64,000 nucleotides of DNA, from contig CACKYY010000005.1 in NCBI GenBank assembly GCA_902604525.1, positions 1 through 64,000 of the forward strand. The letters run 5' to 3'. The number at the start of each line of letters is the position of its first letter. Within the stretch, counting starts at the first letter, position 1. The DNA is from an uncultured Pelagibacteraceae bacterium. Its GTDB lineage: Bacteria > Pseudomonadota > Alphaproteobacteria > Pelagibacterales > Pelagibacteraceae. This document shows positions 51,120-60,084 of the stretch, piece after piece. The notes under the pieces were generated by a model that worked only from the letters and a program-made list of their open reading frames with translations, was not told where the DNA came from and did not search any database. A program made the position numbers and the translations under genes.

Positions 51120-51839
51120 GTGAATATTATCATAATACAACACATTAAGATAGAAGACCCCGGATATATCAAAGATTTAATGTTAGCTGATGGATTTAAT
51201 CTAACCACTGTTGAGTTAGATGAAGGTGAAAAAATACCTGAAGATTTAAATAAATTTAATGGAATGTTTTGTATGGGAGGTCCAATGGACACCTTTATGG
51301 AAAAGCAGTATCCATGGTTAGTAGAGGAGAAGAAAAAAATTAAAGAGTTTGTTGTGGATTTAAAAAAACCTTACTTAGGATTTTGTTTAGGCTGTCAGTT
51401 ACTAGGAGAGGTAATAGGGGGGCAAGTAGTTAAATCAAATCCTGCTGAGATTGGAATGATGGATATCAACTTTACAAAAAAAAAAGAAGTTGACAATTTG
51501 TTTTCAAAATTTCCAAACCAAATTAAAAGTCTACAATGGCACTCTTATGAGGTGCAGGGTATTGAAAATCATAAGGATGTGACTTTGTTAGCTTCGTCAC
51601 CGGTTACAAAATTTCAAATTTTTAAATACCAAAACCACGCCTATGGAATTCAATTTCATATAGAAATAAAAAATACCACAGTCAAAGAATGGGGATGTGT
51701 ACCAGAATATAAAAAAGCTTTGGAGGATCAGCTTGGTAATGGTGCGTTAGAAAAATTTGATCAATCTGCAAAGGATAACATGAAAGATATGAATAACTAT
51801 TCTAAAATCCTTTATGATAATTTTAAAAAACTTTTATGA
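51120..51839 (+). CDS. class I glutamine amidotransferase (GMP-synthase-like) domain protein
   Basis: IIIIQHIKIEDPGYI, CMGGPMDTF, YLGFCLGCQLLGEVIGGQVVKS, YGIQFHIEI; TTG/GTG-type start in ORF track. Confidence 0.92.
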   Translation: MNIIIIQHIKIEDPGYIKDLMLADGFNLTTVELDEGEKIPEDLNKFNGMFCMGGPMDTFMEKQYPWLVEEKKKIKEFVVDLKKPYLGFCLGCQLLGEVIGGQVVKSNPAEIGMMDINFTKKKEVDNLFSKFPNQIKSLQWHSYEVQGIENHKDVTLLASSPVTKFQIFKYQNHAYGIQFHIEIKNTTVKEWGCVPEYKKALEDQLGNGALEKFDQSAKDNMKDMNNYSKILYDNFKKLL

Positions 51840-52057
51840 ACAATAAAATATTTGAATGGGCTGGAGTTATAACTGCAATATTATATTCTTTGTTTGTAGC
51901 TTTAAATATAGGGATTGAATTTTTCGGTTTTTGTTTATTACTTTTTTCAGCAATTTTAATCGGAATATGGGCTTATAGGGGCGGTCATAAGGGAATTTTA
52001 TTTCTACAATTTTTTTATGCAACAGCCGGTATTATTGGGATGGTACGTTGGTTTTAA
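51836..52057 (+). CDS. small hypothetical membrane protein
   Basis: 73 aa, three hydrophobic segments; overlaps upstream stop. Confidence 0.65.
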   Translation: MNNKIFEWAGVITAILYSLFVALNIGIEFFGFCLLLFSAILIGIWAYRGGHKGILFLQFFYATAGIIGMVRWF

Positions 52058-53193
52058 TTAAAGCTTGATATTATTTTTGGAATATAATTTTTAAAATTAA
52101 AAAAACCTTTGTTGCAATATTGCCAGGACAATCGATCAAGATCCCTGTATAAAAAATCTAATTTAATATTATTTGAATTTAAAGAATCTAAGTTTTCACC
52201 AACAGTTGGATATAGTCCGTAACAATTTTCAATATTTTTAATTTCACTAATATCAATAACCTCACACTCGATAGAATTATCTTTTAATCTTTGTTGTTGG
52301 TCATTTATTAAAAGAGACTTAAATTCCACTGATTTTTCACTGAGCTTGATAGATCTATTTTCATTTTTAACAGCAAGTATGTATATTTTTTTAAAATTAT
52401 TTTCTTTGAAGTCAGTGATTTCAAATGAGAGATTATTTTCAAAAATTATAAGATTTTTACCTTCTAAATCCTGCGAGTTAATGAGATCTTGTTTAATTAT
52501 AGAGTAAGTTTTTTCTGAAATTTTTGGAGGAGCATTCTCATTTAATTTGATGCTTTGAAACCTGTTATTGGTAAATTTTTTTATGTTCCATTCACTTGCA
52601 AGGTAATGCTTACCTTGAGTTTGAATTCCAGCTACCCATCTCCAACCAAGGGTATTAGATGCAGCATCTCCGTCATACAGATGTTGCATAAAAAACTCAG
52701 CACCAAGTTGCCAAGGTAATTCTAGAGTGAAAATCCAAATACTCGCAAACCACATTCTGGTATGGTTGTGAAGATAGTTATTCTCTTTGAGTTCATTTAC
52801 CCAGTAATTAAAGCATTCAATATTTGTTTTCCCTTCGATTGCATTTAAATATTCTTTGTTATCTTTGAAATCCTCTCTTATTTTTTTTAGCTCTATTAAA
52901 TAATCATTCCATACATTTGGTCTTAGCTCTAGCCAGCCTTTCCAATAAGTACGCCACAAAACCTCTTGAATAAATTTTTCATTTTTTGCAAAAGAAAATT
53001 TATCAAGAGATTTTTTTATTATTTCTTTTTCACTTATTATCCCGTGTGTAATGTAAGGTGATAAGCACGAGACATTAGATCTACTCTCTGGACCAAGATC
53101 AAAATTCCTTAATTTAGAGTAATCTGTTAAATTATTTTCAACAAAATGATTTAGTTTTTCAATGGCTTTCGCCCTCGAAGCCTCAAATAACAT
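52054..53193 (-). CDS. cryptochrome/photolyase FAD-binding domain protein lacking the N-terminal antenna domain
   Basis: LSPYITHGIISEKEIIKK, EVLWRTYWKGWLELRP, HNHTRMWFASIWIFTLELPWQLGAEFFMQHLYDGDAASNTLGWRWVAG begin within the first ~50 aa; about 155-aa C-terminal extension. Confidence 0.9.
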   Translation of the reverse strand: MLFEASRAKAIEKLNHFVENNLTDYSKLRNFDLGPESRSNVSCLSPYITHGIISEKEIIKKSLDKFSFAKNEKFIQEVLWRTYWKGWLELRPNVWNDYLIELKKIREDFKDNKEYLNAIEGKTNIECFNYWVNELKENNYLHNHTRMWFASIWIFTLELPWQLGAEFFMQHLYDGDAASNTLGWRWVAGIQTQGKHYLASEWNIKKFTNNRFQSIKLNENAPPKISEKTYSIIKQDLINSQDLEGKNLIIFENNLSFEITDFKENNFKKIYILAVKNENRSIKLSEKSVEFKSLLINDQQQRLKDNSIECEVIDISEIKNIENCYGLYPTVGENLDSLNSNNIKLDFLYRDLDRLSWQYCNKGFFNFKNYIPKIISSFN

Positions 53194-53200
53194 ATTTAAA

Positions 53201-53581
53201 TTACCTAGATTTTTTTTTCTTTAGACCAAGCTTGTCACTATGTCTTAATCTTAGTACAACAATTGCTCCAGCGATCAACAGTATAGCAACTGCCTCATAA
53301 ACTAGAGCTGTAGGATCCATTTCTTTTCCTTGAAGAATAATAAATCGAGCAAGAGCTGTTATTGCAATAAGAAGTGGTAGAGTAATGCTTATAGATTGTT
53401 GATTCCAAAAAACTCTTACCATTGCAAGCACTTCTAAATACAGAAACATTAAAAGTAAATCAGCTAAGGTAACTAGTTGATTTGTAAACATATTTAATAT
53501 TTCAATGCCAACAGCAATTACAGTGCTGATTAAAATAATACACATCAACCCTAATTGTAAGTTTTTTGCTATCTTATCCAT
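53201..53581 (-). CDS. PsiE-like phosphate-starvation-inducible family membrane protein
   Basis: VTLADLLLMFLYLEVLAMVRVFWNQQSISITLPLLIAITALARFIILQGK. Confidence 0.85.
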   Translation of the reverse strand: MDKIAKNLQLGLMCIILISTVIAVGIEILNMFTNQLVTLADLLLMFLYLEVLAMVRVFWNQQSISITLPLLIAITALARFIILQGKEMDPTALVYEAVAILLIAGAIVVLRLRHSDKLGLKKKKSR

Positions 53582-54039
53582 TATTTATCTTTACTAAACG
53601 GTAGCCATTTTTCAAATACTGATTTTGAAGAACCATCATACGGAATCGAGTAAGAATATGGGTTTGGACTAGTTAAAACTTCAATTCCTTTTGAAAAGAC
53701 AAATATAAAAACTATAACAAAAACAATAACCATTATCTTAAAGGGGTCAAAATTTTTTGTCTTAAAAACGCTAGCAGAACTCTCTTCTGCTCTGTGAAAA
53801 TGTTTAAATGTCATATAGACTGCAAAAATCAAACCAATATGAGCTAAAAATAGACCTGCCCAACCAAATGCAAAAGTTGTATATGAAAAAACATATAAAC
53901 TAAAAACAGTGGTCCAAATAAAACTTAAGACTAAAAGAATTTGTAACCTTACTGTTTTAGGAAGAGCCCTCAAATCATTTTTACTATCATCAAATAAAAT
54001 ATTAGCTGCCTCTATCATCCAATTTTTTAATGATTCCAT
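53581..54039 (-). CDS. conserved hypothetical 4-TM protein
   Basis: SLKNWMIEAANILFDDSKNDLRALPKTVRLQILLVLSFIWTTVFSLYVFSYTTFAFGW, hydrophobic segments. Confidence 0.7.
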   Translation of the reverse strand: MESLKNWMIEAANILFDDSKNDLRALPKTVRLQILLVLSFIWTTVFSLYVFSYTTFAFGWAGLFLAHIGLIFAVYMTFKHFHRAEESSASVFKTKNFDPFKIMVIVFVIVFIFVFSKGIEVLTSPNPYSYSIPYDGSSKSVFEKWLPFSKDK

Positions 54040-54096
54040 AAATCTAAGATATAGTTTTAAATAAATTTGACAAACGATAAATTGACCTAAGATTTA

Positions 54097-55284
54097 TTAA
54101 GAACGTAGTTTTTTCTTATGAAAATTAATAAATCTTTCAACATTTGTTTTATTAAAGGTTTTATTTTCTTCAAAAGAAACTTTTTTCATAGAGTAGGCTG
54201 CACTTTTAGTTTGTCTGGAAATTATTGTAACATTCCCTTTGTAAAGTTTAAGTTTAACTGAACCATTAACTTTATTTTTACTTAGATCCACAATCTTTTG
54301 GAGTTTAAATCTTTCTTTTGAATACCAGTAGCCATTGTAAATAAGCTCTGCATATCTTGGCATAATTTGATCTTTTTTATGCATTGTATCTTTATCTAGA
54401 GTTACAGACTCCATTGCACGATGGGCATGCATTAACAAAGTACCCCCAGGTGTTTCGTATACACCTCTAGACTTTATTCCAATAAATCTATTTTCAACTA
54501 AATCAACTCTGCCAATTCCATTTTTACCTGCAAGTTGATTTAATTTTTCTAATAATTTTGCTGGAGAATTTTTTTTCCCATTCACACCAAATGGATCCCC
54601 GTTTTTAAAATTGATAGTAACAAAAGATGCTTTATTTGGTGCCTTTTCTGGCGAAACTGATCTTTGAAAAATAAATTCTGGCGCAAAATTTTTTGGATTT
54701 TCTAAAAGCTTACCTTCAGTAGAAGTGTGAAATAAATTATCGTCTACTGAAAAAGGAGACGCACCTTTTTTATCCTTTGGAATAGCTATGTTGTGTTTTT
54801 TTGCATAATTAATTAGATCAGTTCTTGATTTTAATTTCCAAATTCTCCAAGGAGCGATGATTTTTATTTTCGGGCCAAAGTAATGATAGCCTAATTCAAA
54901 TCTTACTTGATCGTTTCCTTTACCAGTCGCGCCGTGGGAAACTGCAAAAGCTTTAAATTTTTTAGCAACTCTAATCTGATCTTTAGCTATGAGTGGTCTT
55001 GCTATGGATGTACCCAACAAGTAAACACCCTCATAAATAGCATGACCTCTGATCATTGGATAAACATAATCTTTAACAAAGATATCTTTTAAATCTTTAA
55101 TAATTATTTTAGTAACACCAAATTTTTTTGCATTAGAGATAATTTTTTTTCTATCAATCTCTTGTCCTACATCTGCGGTGTAACAAATTACTTCTGCGTC
55201 ATAATTTTCTTGAAGCCATTTTAAAATTATAGAGGTATCAAGCCCTCCAGAGTACGCTAGAACAATTTTTTTTTTTGATTTCAT
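54097..55284 (-). CDS. argG: argininosuccinate synthase
   Basis: KKIVLAYSGGLDTSIILKWLQE, HGATGKGNDQVRFELG, NRFIGIKSRGVYETPGGTLL. Confidence 0.98.
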   Translation of the reverse strand: MKSKKKIVLAYSGGLDTSIILKWLQENYDAEVICYTADVGQEIDRKKIISNAKKFGVTKIIIKDLKDIFVKDYVYPMIRGHAIYEGVYLLGTSIARPLIAKDQIRVAKKFKAFAVSHGATGKGNDQVRFELGYHYFGPKIKIIAPWRIWKLKSRTDLINYAKKHNIAIPKDKKGASPFSVDDNLFHTSTEGKLLENPKNFAPEFIFQRSVSPEKAPNKASFVTINFKNGDPFGVNGKKNSPAKLLEKLNQLAGKNGIGRVDLVENRFIGIKSRGVYETPGGTLLMHAHRAMESVTLDKDTMHKKDQIMPRYAELIYNGYWYSKERFKLQKIVDLSKNKVNGSVKLKLYKGNVTIISRQTKSAAYSMKKVSFEENKTFNKTNVERFINFHKKKLRS

Positions 55285-55288
55285 TAAA

Positions 55289-55801
55289 TTAACTACAAGC
55301 TTTTCGAGATGCGTTATAAGCTTTAGTAAATCCTAGCAACGAATAGTGATCAATTGTTTGAGAACCTTTTTGATTGTATCCCGTAATCATTATTCGAGAA
55401 CCTTTTCTCATTTGCTTAATCATTTTCAATTCAACTTTATTATCAGCAATCCAAGCAAAACCTTGTTCTTTAATGTCAAATTTAAACTTATTTTTTCCTG
55501 AGGCAGCAGTAACAGAGTTGCTTTTGTTAAATTCATACCCTGGGGTAACACTCACTTCATTGGTAATGCTTTCGTTTGGTCTAAAGGCTACAAATAATTT
55601 TGCATCTCTCTTGTTTGTTTTTGGAGCTTGCAAGATAGGTGATGATTGTGCGAAACAAACTTTTCCGCTTGCTTCAGAAACTACCATTGCTTCCCAATCT
55701 TTGTATTTGCCAATTTTTTTTACTTCTTGAGCTTGAAGCTGATTGAAGCTAGTTAAAAATAAAATAATAAAAAACGCTGTAATTTTTTTAGTTATGGACA
55801 T
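55289..55801 (-). CDS. invasion-associated locus B (IalB)-family secreted protein
   Basis: Signal peptide; YKDWEAMVVSEASGKVCFAQSSP...MRKGSRIMITGYNQKGSQTIDHYSLLGFTKAYN. Confidence 0.9.
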   Translation of the reverse strand: MSITKKITAFFIILFLTSFNQLQAQEVKKIGKYKDWEAMVVSEASGKVCFAQSSPILQAPKTNKRDAKLFVAFRPNESITNEVSVTPGYEFNKSNSVTAASGKNKFKFDIKEQGFAWIADNKVELKMIKQMRKGSRIMITGYNQKGSQTIDHYSLLGFTKAYNASRKACS

Positions 55802-56826
55802 GGATTTGGGTAAATTTTTTGAACATGGTTTATTTCTTTAATGACATTATCTGACAGATTAACATTTACACTTTCTATATTTGTTTTCAACTGCTCCATT
55901 GTTGTTGCACCGATAATTACACTAGTCATAAAGTCTTGTATTTCACAAAATTTTATAGACATTTGACTCATATCAAGATTATGTTTTTTGCTTATATTGT
56001 AATAAAGCTCTACCGCTTCCTCAGTATTTGGCTTTCTATATCTTGTCCAAAAATCAAAATCTCTTTCCATTCTTGATCCTTTTGGAAATTTTTTATTTCT
56101 ATATTTTCCACTCAAATAACCACTTGCAAGAGGAGAATATGATAAGCATCCGATTTCTTCTCTTATTGATACTTCTGCTAATCCAACCTCGTAAGATCTA
56201 TTTAATAAACTATATGGGTTCTGGATCGACATCATTCGGGGCAAATTTTTGTCCTTTGAGAGTTTAAGAAAGCTCATTGTTCCCCAAGGTGTTTCATTCG
56301 ATAAACCAATGTATCTAATTTTACCCTGATCTATGTATTTGTTTAATTCTTCCAATACATCTTCAAATTGGCTCCAATCATTTTCTTGATGAACATAACC
56401 TAATCTTCCAAAGTTATTTACTTTTCTTTCTGGCCAATGAAGCTGATATAAATCAACATAATCAGTTTTTAATCTTTTAAGACTATTATTTAAAGCGCTC
56501 TCTAAGTTAGGACCTACAAAACTATTTTCTCCATTTCTTAAATAATCCCTAGCAGGTCCTGCAACTTTAGTTGCAAGAATTACCTTGTCTCTTTTTTTAG
56601 TTTTCTCAAACCATTTTCCAATTATTTCTTCTGTATCGCCATAAGTTTCTTTTTTGGGAGGTACGGCATATAATTCTGCTGTATCCCAAAAATTGACTCC
56701 CTGATCCAAAGCAAAGTCCATTTGCTCAAATGCTTCATTTTGCGTATTTTGTTCTCCCCAAGTCATAGTTCCGAGACAAATTGTGCTTACTTTTAAGTCC
56801 GTGTTTCCTAGATTTTTGTAATTCAT
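55792..56826 (-). CDS. aldo/keto reductase (Tas-like)
   Basis: MNYKNLGNTDLKVSTICLGTMTWGEQNTQNEAFEQMDFALDQGVNFWDTAELYAVPPK, VDLYQLHWPER. Confidence 0.97.
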   Translation of the reverse strand: MNYKNLGNTDLKVSTICLGTMTWGEQNTQNEAFEQMDFALDQGVNFWDTAELYAVPPKKETYGDTEEIIGKWFEKTKKRDKVILATKVAGPARDYLRNGENSFVGPNLESALNNSLKRLKTDYVDLYQLHWPERKVNNFGRLGYVHQENDWSQFEDVLEELNKYIDQGKIRYIGLSNETPWGTMSFLKLSKDKNLPRMMSIQNPYSLLNRSYEVGLAEVSIREEIGCLSYSPLASGYLSGKYRNKKFPKGSRMERDFDFWTRYRKPNTEEAVELYYNISKKHNLDMSQMSIKFCEIQDFMTSVIIGATTMEQLKTNIESVNVNLSDNVIKEINHVQKIYPNPCP

Positions 56827-56904
56827 TTGAAAATTATGTTAACGTTTTATAAACCTTTTAAGGTATCTTGAATAATTAGTAAAAGGCTATTATATAACAT
56901 CCAT

Positions 56905-57666
56905 ATGGAATTTGATAAAAACGGAATACTAAATAGAACAAAAGCAGCTCAGCAATCCACTGTTGTAATGGATGAAGGTTTAAGAGCCTACATGCTAAAA
57001 GTTTACAACTACATGGCAACAGGAATTTTATTAACTGGAATAGTTGCACTATTAACATTTAAAATGTCAGTCGTTACTAATGATGCTGGATCTATTGTGG
57101 GTCTAACTCAAATGGGTAATGCAATTTATATGTCAGGTCTAAAATGGCTTGTAATGCTTGCGCCTTTAGGAATTGTTTTTTATATGAGTTTTGGAATTAA
57201 TAAAATGAGTGCATCAAAAGCTCAAACAACTTTCTGGGTTTTTGCTGGTTTGATGGGTTTGTCTTTATCCTCAATTTTATTAGTTTACACAGGAATGAGT
57301 GTAACAAGGGTATTCTTTATTTGTTCAGCAACTTTTGGTGCAATGAGTATTTATGGTTACACCACAAAAAGAGATCTGACTAAATTAGGTTCTTTCTTAA
57401 TGATGGGATTAATTGGAATAATTATAGCTTCAATAGTTAACATATTTATGAAATCATCGATGATGTATTTTGTGATTTCAATATTAGGGGTATTAATTTT
57501 TGTTGGCCTTACTGCTTACGATACGCAAAAAATTAAAAATATGTACGCAGTTAGTGATACAGGCGAAATCATGGGTAAAAAAGCTGTTATGGGTGCTCTT
57601 ACTCTTTATCTGGACTTTATAAATCTATTTATAATGTTATTAAGACTTTTTGGCCAAAGACGTTAA
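56905..57666 (+). CDS. Bax inhibitor-1/YccA family membrane protein
   Basis: LRAYMLKVYNYMATGILLTGIVALL, GLTAYDTQKIKNMY, ALTLYLDFINLFIMLLRLFG. Confidence 0.97.
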   Translation: MEFDKNGILNRTKAAQQSTVVMDEGLRAYMLKVYNYMATGILLTGIVALLTFKMSVVTNDAGSIVGLTQMGNAIYMSGLKWLVMLAPLGIVFYMSFGINKMSASKAQTTFWVFAGLMGLSLSSILLVYTGMSVTRVFFICSATFGAMSIYGYTTKRDLTKLGSFLMMGLIGIIIASIVNIFMKSSMMYFVISILGVLIFVGLTAYDTQKIKNMYAVSDTGEIMGKKAVMGALTLYLDFINLFIMLLRLFGQRR

Positions 57667-57671
57667 TTTTA

Positions 57672-58013
57672 TTATAGCTTTTTCCAATTTGTATTTTTTA
57701 ATAACAATCTAAGCTCAAAAGAGTTTTTTAAAATCTTACCATTTGTATCTGTAATCAAATATTTAAGATTTTTATCTTTTGGCTTAAAATTTTTACAAAT
57801 TTTATAAATTGCATTTTCAGTTGCGTTTCTAAAAACACTAAAGCTCACCTGTTTGCTAGAAATATTTAACCCATAATCTTTCCAAGATCCTTCAGAAACC
57901 ATTTTTGCATACAGATCCAATATAATTTTAAGTTCATCTTTTTCAAAGAACTGCTTTTGCTCTATTTTATTTTGAGGGTTATTGATTATTAATTTTAGAT
58001 TATTGCGCATCAA
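57672..58013 (-). CDS. DUF2794 family protein
   Basis: FFEKDELKIILDLYAKMVSEGSWKDYGLNISSKQVSFSVFRNATENAIYKI. Confidence 0.85.
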   Translation of the reverse strand: MMRNNLKLIINNPQNKIEQKQFFEKDELKIILDLYAKMVSEGSWKDYGLNISSKQVSFSVFRNATENAIYKICKNFKPKDKNLKYLITDTNGKILKNSFELRLLLKNTNWKKL

Positions 58014-58554
58014 TTTTATGTTTATTAATTAGTGGTATTTGAAACGCAGTAAAAATTATTGTTATTGGCAGCATTCCCCATACTTTAAAGTTAACCCAGA
58101 ATTCCTCAGTTTGTGTTCTCCAAACAAACTCATTAAGTACAGCGAGCCCAAGAAAAAAAAACATCCATCTTTTGTTTAGTATCTCCCATCCAATATCAGA
58201 TAAGGGTATGGATTTACCCATAATTTTTTTTAAAATAGGTTCTCTTGTAAAATATTTTCCAAAAAATAAAGCTAAGGCAAATAAAATATTTATTATAGTT
58301 GGTTTTACATAAATAAATATTGGATCATTAAAATAAATAGTTAGTCCTCCAAAGAATGTGATTAATATTCCACTAACCAATGGCATTGGAGGTATTTTTT
58401 TTTCAAAGAACCACATAACTGCCAAAGCAATTAAAGTTGCAACTATGAGTGGAGGTATTGCAACTGATAGATTTTTATCATTATTATAATAAAAGAAAAA
58501 AAATATTGCTAACGGCCCGAAATCGGTAATAAATTTCAAAAAAGATTTATTCAC
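58000..58554 (-). CDS. yciB: inner membrane-spanning protein YciB / septation protein A
   Basis: LKFITDFGPLAIFFFFYYN, VSGILITFFGGLTIYFNDPIFIYVKPTIIN, LNEFVWRTQTEEFWVNFKVWG. Confidence 0.96.
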   Translation of the reverse strand: MNKSFLKFITDFGPLAIFFFFYYNNDKNLSVAIPPLIVATLIALAVMWFFEKKIPPMPLVSGILITFFGGLTIYFNDPIFIYVKPTIINILFALALFFGKYFTREPILKKIMGKSIPLSDIGWEILNKRWMFFFLGLAVLNEFVWRTQTEEFWVNFKVWGMLPITIIFTAFQIPLINKHKIDAQ

Positions 58555-58604
58555 TAAAAGATATTAACATATTTGCCACATCACAAAACATTAATCTTTT
58601 TTGC

Positions 58605-58633
58605 ATTGATTTTTATATTTAAATACCCATACT
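58605..58633 (+). promoter_or_regulatory. candidate RpoH-like promoter of hspQ
   Basis: ATTGATT-N13-ACCCATACT, same spacer length as the hslV candidate, 7 nt before the hspQ ATG. Confidence 0.4.
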
Positions 58634-58640
58634 AATAACA

Positions 58641-58961
58641 ATGGCAACTCAAAAAGCTAAATTCTCAATCGGTGACATTGTTAAACACAAACACTTTGAA
58701 TTCAGAGGTGTCATCTATGATGTTGATTTTGAATTTAATAATTCTGAGGAATGGTATCAATCGATCCCAAAAAATGTCAGACCAAGAAAAGATCAACCAT
58801 TTTATCATTTGCTTGCTGAAAACGATGAAATTACTTATGAGGCATATGTTTCAGAGCAAAACTTGCTTATGGACGATTCTGATGAGCCAATAAAACATCC
58901 TTTAATTGAAGAAATTTTTTCAGGAAAAAAGGGCTCAAGCTACTTCAAACTTTCAAATTAA
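58641..58961 (+). CDS. hspQ: heat shock protein HspQ (hemimethylated DNA-binding/YccV-like)
   Basis: KFSIGDIVKHKHFEFRGVIYDVDFEFNNSEEWY, RPRKDQPFYHLLAEN, AYVSEQNLL. Confidence 0.96.
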   Translation: MATQKAKFSIGDIVKHKHFEFRGVIYDVDFEFNNSEEWYQSIPKNVRPRKDQPFYHLLAENDEITYEAYVSEQNLLMDDSDEPIKHPLIEEIFSGKKGSSYFKLSN

Positions 58962-59029
58962 GCATATCAATATTCCAACACATTTAGCTCAAATCTAGGC
59001 CATAAATACTCTTTAAATCCATGTCATAT

Positions 59030-59094
59030 TCTGATCAAGGATGTTAAACGTTATATTTGGTCTTATTGTCTCCCCCTCTGCATTCTTGATCAGA
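59030..59094 (+). ncRNA. candidate structured RNA / leader hairpin between hspQ and ccmC
   Basis: 15-bp stem TCTGATCAAGGATGT / GCATTCTTGATCAGA (13 Watson-Crick + 2 G-U) enclosing a 35-nt loop; noncoding. Confidence 0.45.
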
Positions 59095-59142
59095 TAACTT
59101 TTTCATAATAGAAATCTCAAAATTAATAATTAAATACCAGGT

Positions 59143-59850
59143 ATGTTTAAAATCTTTGAACCAAATAAAATTTTTCAAATAACCTCTAAAGCCCCAAAGT
59201 ATATTTTATTTTTATTTGTTGTTGTTTTGACAGTTGGTTTGACAGAGGCATTAATTTTGTCACCAGAGGATTACAAACAAAGCGACGCAGTTAGAATTAT
59301 GTATGTTCATGTTCCATCAGCATGGATCTCACTTGGAATTTTTTCGTCGATTACGTTTTTATCGATAAGTGGTTTTATTTTTAAAAATAAAAATTTTTTT
59401 TTAATAGCAAAAAGTTTAGCACCATCTGGATTTGTTTTTAATGTAATTGCTTTAGTTACAGGTTCTATTTGGGGCAAACCTACATGGGGAACTTGGTGGG
59501 CATGGGATGCTCGGATTACATCAATGTTAATTTTAGCATTATTTTTTGCTATGTATTTAATAGCTTGGAGAATTTACGAGAAAGAAGAAAAAGTTTTTAA
59601 GATTACTACTTTTATAACTATTGTTGGTATTATAAATGTTCCAATTACTAAATACTCGGTTGATTGGTGGAATACACTTCACCAGCCAGCATCAATTAAT
59701 ATTTTAACAAAAAGCTCAATACATTCCTCAATGCTTTTCCCGTTATTATTAATGACTGCGGCATTTGCTCTATTTTCGTTGTTAATTTTCTTAATGAAAT
59801 ATAATACAGAACTGATAAAAATTAAAAATAAAGGCTTAGATAGATTATGA
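59143..59850 (+). CDS. ccmC: heme exporter protein CcmC
   Basis: VRIMYVHVPSAWISLGIFSS, GSIWGKPTWGTWWAWDARITS, NVPITKYSVDWWNTLHQPASI. Confidence 0.98.
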   Translation: MFKIFEPNKIFQITSKAPKYILFLFVVVLTVGLTEALILSPEDYKQSDAVRIMYVHVPSAWISLGIFSSITFLSISGFIFKNKNFFLIAKSLAPSGFVFNVIALVTGSIWGKPTWGTWWAWDARITSMLILALFFAMYLIAWRIYEKEEKVFKITTFITIVGIINVPITKYSVDWWNTLHQPASINILTKSSIHSSMLFPLLLMTAAFALFSLLIFLMKYNTELIKIKNKGLDRL

Positions 59851-60074
59851 TTAATGAATTACTTTTTATGAATGGATATGCAGTGTACGTAATGTCTGCT
59901 TTTGGCTTTACTCTTTTAAGTTTTTTAGGCTTGTATATGATTACGAAGCTACAATTCGTTAAAGAGCAAAGTAAATTTGTTGCTAAGTTTGGGTCTTTAA
60001 ATCCTGACAAAGCTAATTCTGCAAAAACACAAAGAATCAATAAAGAAATTTTAGCTAACGCCACAAATAACTAA
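59847..60074 (+). CDS. ccmD: heme exporter protein CcmD
   Basis: FMNGYAVYVMSAFGFTLLSFLGLYMITK; position between ccmC and ccmE. Confidence 0.85.
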   Translation: MINELLFMNGYAVYVMSAFGFTLLSFLGLYMITKLQFVKEQSKFVAKFGSLNPDKANSAKTQRINKEILANATNN

Positions 60075-60084
60075 CTTTTGAACC

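Noticed and set aside
55374-55730. 118-aa plus-strand ORF inside the IalB gene
   Set aside because: Antisense to a recognised family; hydrophobic run is the complement of charged/polar codons
58672-58893. 73-aa ORF in another frame of hspQ
   Set aside because: Overlaps the clear HspQ reading frame; no homology seen
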